From positions 27,262 to 91,261 of the forward strand of contig JAVKFY010000037.1 in the NCBI GenBank assembly GCA_040223615.1: a stretch of DNA of 64,000 bases, read 5' to 3'. Source of the DNA: JAVKFY01 sp040223615 (GTDB lineage: Bacteria > Pseudomonadota > Alphaproteobacteria > GCA-2731375). Under the pieces are notes generated by a model. That model did no database searches, was not told where the DNA came from, and saw only the letters and a list, made by a program, of their open reading frames with translations. Positions 10,406-18,325 of the stretch are shown here, one piece after another; within the stretch, counting starts at the first letter, position 1, and each line of letters begins with the position of its first letter. The translations under genes and the position numbers were made by a program.

Positions 10406-10851
10406 CGGCCGGTCAGCCCGAAATGACGCTTGGCGTCGAGCATGTCGAGCGCCGCCTTGGCCGCCTCGCGGCCCTTGTTCTTGCGATCCGGGTCGGCGCG
10501 CGCGTGGGCCTGGTCCTGATTCTCCACCGTCAACACGCCGAAGCCGACCGCCAGCAAATGATTCAGCGCCAGGTCCATCAGGCCGCGCGCCACCTCGGTG
10601 CAGATGTGGTCGTAGTGCGAGGTCTCGCCACGGATCACACAGCCGATGCCGACATAGGCGTCATAGTGCCGGTCCGCGCTGACGTGCGCGAAGCGGATCG
10701 CGCCCGGCACCTCGAAGGCGCCCGGCACCACCAGCTTCTCCCAGGTCGCGCCCCGGCTTTCGATCTCGGCGATCGCGCCTTGCAACAGGGCGTCGTTGAT
10801 CGCCTCGTAGTAGCGCGCCTCGACGATCAGGACATGCGGCTTGTCGGCCAT
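10402..10851 (-). CDS. ribH: 6,7-dimethyl-8-ribityllumazine synthase
   Basis: RibH condenses the ribityl pyrimidine with dihydroxybutanone phosphate in the penultimate step of riboflavin synthesis, as a pentamer or icosahedral shell. The 149-residue protein has VPGAFEVPGAIRFA (about 43-56) and the catalytic region GETSHYDHICTEVARG with His79 equivalent to the conserved active-site His. It is downstream of ribBX with a 9-nt gap and overlaps nusB by 4 nt. The length is normal. Confidence 0.95.
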   Translation of the reverse strand: MADKPHVLIVEARYYEAINDALLQGAIAEIESRGATWEKLVVPGAFEVPGAIRFAHVSADRHYDAYVGIGCVIRGETSHYDHICTEVARGLMDLALNHLLAVGFGVLTVENQDQAHARADPDRKNKGREAAKAALDMLDAKRHFGLTGR

Positions 10852-10860
10852 GCGTTGGTA

Positions 10861-11979
10861 CTACTCGATCTCGATCGGCCGCGTGCCGACCACCTTGAGG
10901 CCATAGCCTGTGAGCCCGACGATGTCGTAGTCGGAGTTGGTCAGCAATTCCATCTCGGTGATGCCAAGATCCGTCAGAATCTGCGCGCCGATGCCGTAGT
11001 CGCGCAGTTCGTAGTGGCTGCCGACCGGTTGGCCGGTGCGGCGGCGGATACGGTCGGACACCATGGTCGGCATCGCCTCGCGGATCAGCACCACGACGCC
11101 GCGATCCAGCTTGGCGATGGTTTGCATCGCCGCCTGCAGCAGGCCCGCCTTGCCGTCCATGTCGCCCAGCGCATCGCTCAGCACGTCCAGCCCGTGCATT
11201 CGCACCGGCACCGGCCCGCCGCTGCCGACGTCGCCCTTCACCAGCACGATATGCTCCGAATAGGACACCTTGTTGACGTACACCATCATCTGGAAGTCAC
11301 CGCCATAGCGGCTTTTGAAGTCGACCTCGGAGACACGCTCGACGTAGGTCTCCGTGGTGCGCCGGTATTTGATCAGGTCGGCGATGGTGGCGATCTTGAT
11401 GCCGTGGAACTGGGCGAACTTCACCAAGTCGGGCATCCGCGCCATGGTGCCGTCATCGTTCATGATCTCGCAGATCACGCCGGCCGAAGGCAGCCCGGCC
11501 ATGCGCGCGATGTCGACCGAGGCCTCGGTGTGGCCGGCGCGCACCAGCACGCCGCCCTCGCGCGCCAGCAGCGGGAAGATGTGGCCGGGCGTATTGATGT
11601 CCTTGGGCCCGGCGTTGGGGTCGATGGCGACCTCGACCGTACGCGCCCGATCGGCCGCCGAGATGCCGGTCGTGACCCCTTCCCTGGCCTCGATCGAGAC
11701 CGTGAAGGCGGTGTCGTGGCGGCTCTCGTTGCGCCGGGTCATCAGCGCCAGGCCAAGGTCGTCGATCCGGTCCTTGTTCAGTGCCAGGCAGATCAGGCCG
11801 CGGCCGTACTTGGCCATGAAGTTGATCGCGTCCGGCGTTGCCATCGCCGCCGGGATCACCAGGTCGCCCTCGTTCTCGCGATCCTCGTCGTCGACCAGGA
11901 TGAACATCCGGCCCTGCCGGGCATCATCCAGGATTTCTTCGATGCTGGAGAGGTAGGGGTGGTCGTCGTCCGAACTCAC
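10861..11979 (-). CDS. ribB: 3,4-dihydroxy-2-butanone-4-phosphate synthase with degenerate GTP cyclohydrolase II-like tail (RibBX type)
   Basis: Residues 1-205 are an intact RibB domain: the acidic metal site DDEDRENEGDLV, TRRNESRHDTAF and the RAGHTEASVDIARMAGL motif are all present. RibB converts ribulose 5-phosphate to the four-carbon riboflavin precursor. Residues about 210-372 resemble RibA, but the zinc-binding Cys cluster expected after VRMH is missing; the stretch reads VRMHGLDVLSDALGDMDGKA. The tail should therefore lack GTP cyclohydrolase II activity, as in the RibBX variants known in Proteobacteria. A true RibA must be encoded elsewhere. The gene overlaps ribE by 4 nt. Confidence 0.92.
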   Translation of the reverse strand: MSSDDDHPYLSSIEEILDDARQGRMFILVDDEDRENEGDLVIPAAMATPDAINFMAKYGRGLICLALNKDRIDDLGLALMTRRNESRHDTAFTVSIEAREGVTTGISAADRARTVEVAIDPNAGPKDINTPGHIFPLLAREGGVLVRAGHTEASVDIARMAGLPSAGVICEIMNDDGTMARMPDLVKFAQFHGIKIATIADLIKYRRTTETYVERVSEVDFKSRYGGDFQMMVYVNKVSYSEHIVLVKGDVGSGGPVPVRMHGLDVLSDALGDMDGKAGLLQAAMQTIAKLDRGVVVLIREAMPTMVSDRIRRRTGQPVGSHYELRDYGIGAQILTDLGITEMELLTNSDYDIVGLTGYGLKVVGTRPIEIE

Positions 11980-12569
11980 GGGGCTTCCTTGCGCAGCATG
12001 CGGGCCATGTAGCGGGCCAGCACGTCGATCTCGATATTCACCCGCTCGCCGACCTTGGCCTCGCCGAAGGTGGTCATCGACAGGGTGTGTGGGATCAGGT
12101 TGACGCCGAAGCGCCGCTCGTCGACTTCGTTCACGGTCAGCGACGCGCCGTTGATCGCCACCGAACCCTTGGGCGCGACGAAATCGGCCAGGTTCGCCGG
12201 CAACTCGAAGGCCAGCCGGATGCTGTCGCCCTCAGGCCGGCGCTCGACGATGGCGGCGACGCCGTCGACATGGCCGGTGACGATATGCCCGCCCAGTTCG
12301 TCGCCGACCTTCAGCGCCCGCTCCAGGTTCAGCCTCGTGCCCTCGCGCCAGTCGCCGGCGTTGGAACAGGCCAGGGTCTCGGCGGAGGCGTCGACCGCGA
12401 AACAGCCCGGTTCCTTGGCCACCACGGTGAGACAGACGCCGGCGCAGCTGATCGATGCGCCCAGCTCGATCCGCGCCACGTCATAGGCGGTCTCGATCTC
12501 GAAACGGGTGTCGCCTGTGGCGGTGACCGCACGGACCCGCCCGACGTCTGTGACGATGCCGGTGAACAT
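11976..12569 (-). CDS. ribE: Riboflavin synthase alpha chain
   Basis: This enzyme dismutates two lumazines to riboflavin. The 197-residue protein contains the two tandem lumazine-binding barrels: the first starts MFTGIVTDVGRV, the second begins near residue 98 with VGDELGGHIVTGHVDGVA. The conserved SISCAGVCLTV and KGSVAINGASLTVN elements occupy equivalent places in the repeats. It lies 9 nt after ribD and overlaps ribB by 4 nt in a ribD-ribE-ribBX-ribH operon. Confidence 0.95.
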   Translation of the reverse strand: MFTGIVTDVGRVRAVTATGDTRFEIETAYDVARIELGASISCAGVCLTVVAKEPGCFAVDASAETLACSNAGDWREGTRLNLERALKVGDELGGHIVTGHVDGVAAIVERRPEGDSIRLAFELPANLADFVAPKGSVAINGASLTVNEVDERRFGVNLIPHTLSMTTFGEAKVGERVNIEIDVLARYMARMLRKEAP

Positions 12570-12578
12570 GGCCCCTTA

Positions 12579-13658
12579 TTAAGGCGCCAGCGCGAAGGTT
12601 TCCAGTAGGTCGTCGCCAACCGGCTGGCTGGAGAGCGCGCGCAGGCGCGGCCGGTGACCGACCTTGCCAAGGCCGAGCGGCCCCAGCGCGGCGATGCCGT
12701 CGCCGCCGATCAGGCTGGCGTTGCGGAACCAGCACACCCGGTCGACCAGTTCCTCGCGCAGCAGCGCGGCCGTCAACCCGCCGCCGCCCTCGACCAGCAC
12801 GCGGGTCAGCCCGTGCTTGCCGAGATAACGCGCCGCCGCTGCCAGATCGACATGGCCGTCGACATCCGGCAGGCCGCAAACCCGCACCCCCGCCTCGCGC
12901 AGTTTCCGTGCCGCCGCCCGCTGCGCCGCCCGCGCCGTGGTCAGCACCCACACCGGCGAGTCCTGCGCGCTGAGCGCCAGCTTGCTGTCGGGCCGCAGTC
13001 GACATTGCCCGTCCAGCACCAGCCGCAGCGGCTGACGGTCTTCCAGACCTGGCAGCCGGCAGGTCAGCAGCGGGTCGTCGGCCGCCACGGTGCCGGCCCC
13101 GACCAGGATGGCGTCATGCGTGGCGCGCAAATGATGACCGCGCTCGCGCGCCGCAGGCCCGGTGATCCACTGCGAGTCGCCGCTGCGCGTGGCGATGCGG
13201 CCATCCAGCGTGCTGGCGACCTTCCAGGTGAACAGCGGCCGGCCGTGCCCGACCCGCATCAGGAACCCGGCCACCACCTCGGCCGCTGCCTCGGCCTCGC
13301 AGTTCTCGGCGACAGCGATGCCGGCGCGACGCAGCATCGCCAGCCCCTTGCCATCGACCCGCGGGTCCGGATCGCGTAGCGCCACGACCACGCGCGCCAC
13401 CCCGGCGGCGATCAACGCCTTGGCGCAAGGAGGTGTCTTGCCGGTGTGGGCGCAGGGCTCCAGCGTGACGTAGGCGGTGGCCCCCCTGGCCGCGTCGCCG
13501 GCCCGGGCCAGCGCCTCGGTCTCGGCATGCGGGCGGCCGCCGGGCTGGGTCCAGCCGCGCCCGACCACCCGGCCGTCGTTGACCAGCACGCAACCGACGT
13601 TGGGATTGGGCCAGGTCCGCCCCAGGCCACGACGCGCCAGCGCGATCGCCGCGCGCAT
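12579..13658 (-). CDS. ribD: Bifunctional diaminohydroxyphosphoribosylaminopyrimidine deaminase / 5-amino-6-(5-phosphoribosylamino)uracil reductase
   Basis: RibD performs the second and third steps of riboflavin synthesis from GTP. With the ATG at 13658 it has 359 residues. The N-terminal cytidine-deaminase-like domain carries the zinc ligands His44 in GRPHAETEAL, Cys69 and Cys78 in TLEPCAHTGKTPPC, with catalytic Glu46. The C-terminal reductase domain (about 145-359) includes TLDGRIATRSGDSQWITGP, VGAGTVAADDP and LVEGGGGLTAALL. The start was chosen because no ATG, GTG or TTG lies between it and the nrdR stop, and the helix MRAAIALARRGLGRTWPNP fits family N-termini. Confidence 0.94.
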   Translation of the reverse strand: MRAAIALARRGLGRTWPNPNVGCVLVNDGRVVGRGWTQPGGRPHAETEALARAGDAARGATAYVTLEPCAHTGKTPPCAKALIAAGVARVVVALRDPDPRVDGKGLAMLRRAGIAVAENCEAEAAAEVVAGFLMRVGHGRPLFTWKVASTLDGRIATRSGDSQWITGPAARERGHHLRATHDAILVGAGTVAADDPLLTCRLPGLEDRQPLRLVLDGQCRLRPDSKLALSAQDSPVWVLTTARAAQRAAARKLREAGVRVCGLPDVDGHVDLAAAARYLGKHGLTRVLVEGGGGLTAALLREELVDRVCWFRNASLIGGDGIAALGPLGLGKVGHRPRLRALSSQPVGDDLLETFALAP

Positions 13659-13686
13659 GTGCGCGCCATCGCTGGCGCAGAGCGCG

Positions 13687-14157
13687 TTAGTCGTCGATGT
13701 CGTCGCCGGCGCCGCCGATCTGCTCAATGAATTCCTCGAAGTCCTTCGCCTCGCGGAAGTTGCGGTACACCGAGGCGAACCGCACATAGGCTACCGGATC
13801 GAGGCCGGCAAGCGCATCCATCACCATCTCGCCGATCGCCGCCGACTTGATCTCGCTCTCGCCGGAGCTTTCCAGCCGGCGCTGGATCGAGCTGACGATG
13901 CGCTCCACCCGGTCCGGATCGACCGGCCGCTTGCGGATCGCGATCTGGATCGAGCGGAACAGCTTGTCGCGGTCGAACGGCATGCGTTGGCCGTTCTTTT
14001 TCATGATGGTCAGCTCGCGCAACTGCACCCGCTCGAAGGTGGTGAAGCGCGAGGTGCAATTCGGGCAGAAGCGGCGCCGCCGGATCGCGGCGTTGTCCTC
14101 GGTCGGGCGCGAATCCTTCACCTGGGTGTCGTCATGACCGCAGAACGGACAGCGCAT
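13687..14157 (-). CDS. nrdR: Transcriptional repressor NrdR
   Basis: NrdR represses ribonucleotide reductase genes in response to dATP/ATP. The 156-residue protein has the N-terminal zinc ribbon (Cys3, Cys6, Cys31, Cys34) and an ATP-cone domain with KKNGQRMPFDRDKLFRSI (about 52-69). It sits between glyA and ribD, the standard alphaproteobacterial glyA-nrdR-ribD order. The C-terminus is slightly extended and acidic (IDD). Its NrdR-box targets are not in this window. Confidence 0.95.
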   Translation of the reverse strand: MRCPFCGHDDTQVKDSRPTEDNAAIRRRRFCPNCTSRFTTFERVQLRELTIMKKNGQRMPFDRDKLFRSIQIAIRKRPVDPDRVERIVSSIQRRLESSGESEIKSAAIGEMVMDALAGLDPVAYVRFASVYRNFREAKDFEEFIEQIGGAGDDIDD

Positions 14158-14174
14158 CGCTCTTCCCGCCTAAC

Positions 14175-15479
14175 TCAGTTGTAGATCGGGAAGCGCTGGC
14201 ACAGGTCCAGCACTTTCTCGCGGATCGCCCGCTCGGTGAGGTCGTTGCCGTCGACGCCGTTCGTCGCCAGGCCGTCCAACACGTCGCCGATCAGGTGGCC
14301 GATCTGCTGGAACTCGGCGACACCGAAGCCGCGCGTGGTCCCGGCCGGCGAACCCAGCCGGACGCCGGAGGTCACGGTCGGCTTCTCCGGATCGAACGGC
14401 ACGCCGTTCTTGTTGCAGGTGATGCCGGCGCGCTCCATCGCCTTCTCGGCGACATCGCCGGTCAGGCCCTTGGGCCGCAGGTCGACCAGCATCAGGTGGG
14501 TGTCGGTGCCGCCGGCGACGATATCCAGGCCGCGTTCGACCAGCACCGCGGCCATGGCCCGCGCATTGTCGACGACGGCCTGCGCGTAGTCCTTGAAGTC
14601 GGGCCGCAGCGCCTCGCCGAACGCCACCGCCTTGGCGGCGATGACGTGCATCAGCGGGCCGCCCTGCAGGCCGGGGAACACCGCGGAGTTGATCTTCTTG
14701 CCCAGCGCCTCGTCGTTGGTCAGCACCATGCCGCCGCGCGGCCCGCGCAGCGTCTTGTGCGTGGTGGTGGTGACGACGTGGGCGTGCGGCAGCGGGCTGG
14801 GATGCACGCCGGCCGCGACCAGGCCGGCGAAGTGCGCCATGTCGACCATCAGCACGGCGCCGACGCTGTCGCAGATCTCGCGGAAGCGCTTGAAGTCGAT
14901 GGTGCGCGGATAGGCCGAGCCGCCGGCCACGATCAGCTTTGGCTTGTGCTCGGCGGCCAGCTTTGCGACCTCGTCGAAGTCGATGAGATGGTCGTCGCGA
15001 CGCACGCCATACTGCACCGCGTGAAACCACTTGCCCGACTGGTTCGGCGGCGCGCCATGGGTCAGGTGGCCGCCGGCCGCCAGCGACATGCCCATGATGG
15101 TGTCGCCAGGCTTCAGCAGGGCCATGAACGCGGCCTGGTTGGCCTGTGCGCCGGAATGCGGTTGCACGTTGGCGAAGCCGCAGTCGAACAGTTCGCAGGC
15201 GCGTTCGATCGCCAGCCGCTCGGCGATGTCGACATGCCCGCAGCCGCCATAATAACGCCGGCCGGGATAGCCCTCGGCATACTTGTTGGTCAGCACCGAG
15301 CCTTGCGCCTGCAACACGGCGCGGCTGACGATGTTTTCCGAGGCAATCAGCTCGATCTCGTTCTGCTGGCGAAGCAATTCGCCGGCGATCGACGCGAACA
15401 GATCGGGATCGGCGGCGTCCAGATCGCGCTCGAAGAACGGATTCTCGGAACGCGACCGGTCGGCGGCGGGGATCGACAT
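14175..15479 (-). CDS. glyA: Serine hydroxymethyltransferase (canonical copy)
   Basis: SHMT interconverts serine and glycine with tetrahydrofolate, supplying one-carbon units. The 434-residue protein has all hallmark residues: LIASENIVS, Tyr67 in TNKYAEGYPGRRYYGGC, and the PLP lysine Lys242 in TTTTHKTLRGPRGG preceded by His241. The start ATG at 15479 follows an AAGGAG Shine-Dalgarno at a 12-nt spacing; upstream in-frame sequence is not conserved-looking. It heads the glyA-nrdR-ribD run. It should be compared with the divergent paralogue at 25367-26656. Confidence 0.95.
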   Translation of the reverse strand: MSIPAADRSRSENPFFERDLDAADPDLFASIAGELLRQQNEIELIASENIVSRAVLQAQGSVLTNKYAEGYPGRRYYGGCGHVDIAERLAIERACELFDCGFANVQPHSGAQANQAAFMALLKPGDTIMGMSLAAGGHLTHGAPPNQSGKWFHAVQYGVRRDDHLIDFDEVAKLAAEHKPKLIVAGGSAYPRTIDFKRFREICDSVGAVLMVDMAHFAGLVAAGVHPSPLPHAHVVTTTTHKTLRGPRGGMVLTNDEALGKKINSAVFPGLQGGPLMHVIAAKAVAFGEALRPDFKDYAQAVVDNARAMAAVLVERGLDIVAGGTDTHLMLVDLRPKGLTGDVAEKAMERAGITCNKNGVPFDPEKPTVTSGVRLGSPAGTTRGFGVAEFQQIGHLIGDVLDGLATNGVDGNDLTERAIREKVLDLCQRFPIYN

Positions 15480-15792
15480 GCGGTGGAAATTCTCCTTGCG
15501 CGCCGCCTGGCGCGGCGGCGCTTGCGCATACCATATCTTGCCTCGACCGGCTATAGCCGCACAAGACGCTGTTTGCACATTGCCGCATCGACGTTCGCCG
15601 CAGACGCCACGGCCCTGCCCGGCCGCAAGTCTTCGCCAAGACTACATGGCCGTGCGACAAGACGACTTGGCTACATTTGCCAAACATTTGAGCAACGACG
15701 CCCGGTCTGTGTCTCTATATTGGTAACCGATTGTTGACTTTTGACGGTTACCGTGCGAGTTCCACTGCGGTGCAGGGACCTAGACTTTGACG
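15480..15792. other. 313-nt divergent intergenic region between glyA and mucR
   Basis: This is the only gap above 300 nt in the window. I see no protein-coding frame with a good start. It carries the glyA Shine-Dalgarno at its left end and, near mucR, an AT-richer stretch with a perfect 8-bp inverted repeat (listed separately). No riboswitch-like architecture was recognised. Confidence 0.6.
15722..15752. promoter_or_regulatory. Inverted repeat (candidate operator) upstream of mucR
   Basis: GGTAACCG (15722-15729) and CGGTTACC (15745-15752) are perfect 8-bp arms separated by 15 nt. TTGACT within the spacer (15735-15740) could be a -35 element. The position, 41 nt before the mucR ATG, fits an operator, possibly autoregulatory. 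The arms are seen directly; binding is inferred. Confidence 0.4.
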
Positions 15793-16242
15793 ATGGCAGA
15801 AACGGCAAACGCGCCAAACGGTTCGGCGGCAGGCGGTTCGGACGATGTCCTGCGGATGGTGTCGGACGTGGTTTCGGCCTACGTGCGCAACCACACCGTC
15901 AGCGCCACCGAGCTTCCCGGCCTGATCCGGACCGTGCATCGCGCCCTGACCGAGGTCGACGGCGTCGAGAATGGCAATGGCGCGGCGGCGCACCCGGCGG
16001 CCCGCCCGGCCGTGGCGGTGCGCAAGTCGGTGCATCAGGACTACATCATCTGCCTGGAAGACGGCCGCAAGCTGAAGATGCTGAAGCGCTACCTGCGCAC
16101 GCGCTACAACATGACGCCGGAAGAGTACCGGGCGAAATGGGCGCTGCCGGCCGACTATCCGATGGTCGCGCCGAGCTATTCCAATCAGCGTTCCAAGTTC
16201 GCCAAGAAGATCGGCCTCGGCCGCCGCCGCCCCGACGAATAG
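15793..16242 (+). CDS. mucR: MucR/Ros-family transcriptional regulator with degenerate zinc finger
   Basis: This 149-residue protein has the MucR architecture: N-terminal oligomerisation helix region (VLRMVSDVVSAYVRNHTVSATELPGL, about 19-44), then the DNA-binding domain (about 78-135) with YNMTPEEYRAKWALPADYPMVAPSY. In Ros the zinc ligands are C-x2-C and H-x3/4-H; here Cys87 is kept but the partners are Asp90, Tyr100, Arg104 and Tyr105. MucR proteins are pleiotropic H-NS-like repressors of surface, motility and virulence genes in alphaproteobacteria. A TTG at 15787 with AGGGA 8 nt upstream is an alternative start; the ATG at 15793 was preferred as the standard codon. Confidence 0.88.
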   Translation: MAETANAPNGSAAGGSDDVLRMVSDVVSAYVRNHTVSATELPGLIRTVHRALTEVDGVENGNGAAAHPAARPAVAVRKSVHQDYIICLEDGRKLKMLKRYLRTRYNMTPEEYRAKWALPADYPMVAPSYSNQRSKFAKKIGLGRRRPDE

Positions 16243-16255
16243 GGCCGCGGCCCTA
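16240..16255. repeat. Perfect 16-nt GC palindrome between convergent stops
   Basis: TAGGGCCGCGGCCCTA at 16240-16255 is a perfect palindrome beginning at the mucR stop codon and lying just before the stop of the convergent small gene. It lacks a loop and a T-run, so it is not a classical terminator, but it could slow transcription or be cut by SacII-like activities. Confidence 0.35.
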
Positions 16256-16260
16256 CCCGA

Positions 16261-16479
16261 TCAGACCTCGATCCCGCGGCGCCTTGCCTCCGCCTTTGCG
16301 GCGTTCTTGCGCAGCACGTATTGCAGCTTGTTGATTGCGTTGCGCGACAGGATCGCCTCGCCGGCGGTCGCCGGGCCGGTGATCGAGACCTCGGTGCCGG
16401 TGACCGGGTCGATCGCCGAAACCTTCACGAAGGCACCGACCTGGTGCAACTCGATCAGGTATTCGCCGCGCCCGCGCAT
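16261..16479 (-). CDS. Small conserved hypothetical protein (DUF6898-like)
   Basis: This 72-residue protein starts MRGRGEYLIELHQVGAFVKVSAIDPVTGTEVSITGPA, a small beta-rich fold, and ends with a basic helix (INKLQYVLRKNAAKAEARRRG). I recognise it as the short protein often found after hemA in Rhodospirillales, possibly the DUF6898 family. It starts 6 nt after the hemA stop, so it is co-transcribed with hemA. No catalytic motif is visible; function unknown. Confidence 0.72.
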   Translation of the reverse strand: MRGRGEYLIELHQVGAFVKVSAIDPVTGTEVSITGPATAGEAILSRNAINKLQYVLRKNAAKAEARRRGIEV

Positions 16480-16485
16480 CGGCCT

Positions 16486-17697
16486 TCAGGCGGCCCGGCG
16501 CAGGTTCAGGCGTGACCACACCTCGTTCAGGCTATCGACCAGATGCTCGATCATCGCGTCGTCGTGCAGCGGCGAGGGCGTGAAACGCAGCCGCTCGGTC
16601 CCGCGCGGCACGGTGGGGTAGTTGATCGGCTGCACGTAGACACCGTGCAGGTCCAGCAGTTCGTCGCTGACGCGTTTGCACAGCACCGGATCGCCGACCA
16701 GCACCGGCACAATGTGGCTGACCGACGGCATCACCGGCAGGCCGGCGTCGCTCAGACGCCGCTTCAGCGTATCTGCCCGCTCCTGATGGCGCACGCGCAG
16801 CGCCCCGTCCTGCATCACGTGGCGCACGCTGGCCAGCGCCCCGGCCGCCAGCGCCGGCGCCAGCGAGGTGGTGAAGATGAAGCTCGACGCGTAACTGCGC
16901 ACCACGTCGATCAGGTTGGCCGACCCGGTGATGTAGCCGCCCATCACGCCGAAGGCCTTGGCCAGCGTGCCCTCGACGATGTCGATCCGGGCCATCACGC
17001 CGTCGCGTTCGGCCACGCCGGCGCCGCGCGGCCCGTACATGCCGACCGCGTGCACTTCGTCCAGGTAGGTCAGCGCGCCATACTTCTCGGCCAGGTCGCA
17101 GATCTCGGCCATCGGCGCGATGTCGCCGTCCATCGAGTACACCGACTCGAAGGCCACGATCTTCGCCGCCTTCGGATCGTCGGCGGCCAGCAGTTCTTCC
17201 AGATGAGCGACGTCGTTGTGCCGCCAGATCCGCTTCGGGCCGCCGCCGTGGCGCACCCCCTGGATCATCGACGCATGGTTCAGCGCGTCGGAATAGATGA
17301 TGCAGTCGGGCAGCACCTGCGCCAGGGTCGACAGGGTCGCTTCATTGGAGATGTAGCCCGAGGTAAACAGCAGCGCGGCTTCCTTGCCGTGCAGGTGCGC
17401 GAGTTCCTCCTCCAGCATGACGTGGTAGTGCGTGGTGCCGGAGATGTTGCGCGTGCCGCCCGAACCGGCGCCCATCTCGTCGATCGCCTGGTGCATCGCC
17501 GCGGTGACGATCTCCGACTGGCCCATGCCAAGATAGTCGTTCGAGCACCACACCGTGACCGCCTGGGTGCCTTGATCGGTATGCCGGGTGGCGTTTGGAA
17601 AACGACCGGCATGTCGTGACAGGTCGGCGAACACGCGATAGCGGCCCTCGTCCCGCAACGCGTCCAACCGATCCCTTAAGACTGCCTCGTAATCCAT
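16486..17697 (-). CDS. hemA: 5-aminolevulinate synthase
   Basis: ALAS condenses glycine and succinyl-CoA (C4 pathway, typical of alphaproteobacteria) to start tetrapyrrole synthesis. The 403-residue PLP enzyme carries WCSNDYLGMGQ, GSGGTRNISGTTHYHVMLE, the SVYSMDGDIAPM loop, TYLDEVHAVGMYGPRG and the PLP lysine in EGTLAKAFGVMGGYI. The ATG at 17697 begins MDYEAVLRDRLDAL, a normal ALAS N-terminus; ATGs at 17703 and 17712 would add 2-5 residues. It is divergent from the RidA-family gene across a 222-nt region holding a 9-bp inverted repeat. Confidence 0.95.
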   Translation of the reverse strand: MDYEAVLRDRLDALRDEGRYRVFADLSRHAGRFPNATRHTDQGTQAVTVWCSNDYLGMGQSEIVTAAMHQAIDEMGAGSGGTRNISGTTHYHVMLEEELAHLHGKEAALLFTSGYISNEATLSTLAQVLPDCIIYSDALNHASMIQGVRHGGGPKRIWRHNDVAHLEELLAADDPKAAKIVAFESVYSMDGDIAPMAEICDLAEKYGALTYLDEVHAVGMYGPRGAGVAERDGVMARIDIVEGTLAKAFGVMGGYITGSANLIDVVRSYASSFIFTTSLAPALAAGALASVRHVMQDGALRVRHQERADTLKRRLSDAGLPVMPSVSHIVPVLVGDPVLCKRVSDELLDLHGVYVQPINYPTVPRGTERLRFTPSPLHDDAMIEHLVDSLNEVWSRLNLRRAA

Positions 17698-17765
17698 TGT
17701 CATGTCCCGCATAAACGCCACGCGCCGACGTCCGCGCGAATAAACGTCGGTTAGCTTCAGATGAT

Positions 17766-17798
17766 GACCCGTTATGGTCAAGGTCCGGTTAACGGGTC
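17766..17798. promoter_or_regulatory. Inverted repeat (candidate operator) between hemA and the RidA-family gene
   Basis: GACCCGTTA (17766-17774) and TAACGGGTC (17790-17798) are perfect 9-bp arms with a 15-nt spacer, the same spacing as the repeat upstream of mucR. It lies 69 nt upstream of the hemA ATG. The right arm region reads CCGGTTAACGGG, close to CGGTTACCG of the mucR site. Confidence 0.4.
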
Positions 17799-17919
17799 GC
17801 CGTGGTTCGAATTGTCGCACCCCGGCCCTGTTGCCGTATACGGCGGCAACGGTTGTTTCAGTTCGCGCTTTGCGACTAAAACCCGCGTGAACTGCTCATC
17901 AGGGGAAGACGAGGACGGC

Positions 17920-18321
17920 ATGAAGGCGCTCAACCCGGCGGACTGGGCCGCACCGAAAGGCTACGCCAACGGCGTGCTGGCCGAGGGCAAGGTGGTGATG
18001 GTCGCCGGCCAGATCGGCTGGAACCCGCGGACGTCTGAGTTCGAGAGCGACGACTTCGCCGCCCAGGCGCGCCAGGCGCTGCAGAACACCGTCGACGTGC
18101 TGGCAGAGGCCGGCGCCGGCCCGGAACATCTTGTGCGGATGACCTGGTACGTGGTCGACAAGGCCGAATACATCGCCGCCGGCCGCGAGATCGGGCAGAG
18201 TTACCGCGAGCTTCTGGGCAAGCATTATCCGGCCATGACGCTGGTCGTGGTCGCCGGGCTGCTGGAAGACCGCGCCCGGCTGGAAATCGAGAGCACGGCG
18301 GTCCTGCCGTCAGGGAGTTGA
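17920..18321 (+). CDS. RidA (YjgF/YER057c/UK114) family protein
   Basis: This 133-residue protein has the chorismate-mutase-like RidA fold: VVMVAGQIGWNP (strand with the G-Q-I/G motif), QARQALQNTVDVLAEAGAGPEHLVRMTWYVVDKAEY and HYPAMTLVVVAGLLEDRARLEIESTAVLP. The canonical RidA Arg105 near the VE/IES end (ARLEIES) is present as Arg preceding LEIES, consistent with enamine/imine deaminase chemistry, though the subgroup is uncertain. The ATG at 17920 follows GAGGAC. It is 4 nt upstream of the glutaryl-CoA dehydrogenase gene, suggesting a joint role in lysine/tryptophan catabolism. Confidence 0.88.
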   Translation: MKALNPADWAAPKGYANGVLAEGKVVMVAGQIGWNPRTSEFESDDFAAQARQALQNTVDVLAEAGAGPEHLVRMTWYVVDKAEYIAAGREIGQSYRELLGKHYPAMTLVVVAGLLEDRARLEIESTAVLPSGS

Positions 18322-18325
18322 AGCC

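Noticed and set aside
10402..14157. FMN riboswitch in the riboflavin operon
   Set aside because: Gene boundaries are overlapping or a few nucleotides apart, leaving no leader of sufficient length, and no RFN consensus segment is seen.
15480..15792. Glycine or tetrahydrofolate riboswitch in front of glyA
   Set aside because: No tandem glycine aptamer, P1-P3 core or expression-platform hairpin could be recognised in the leader.
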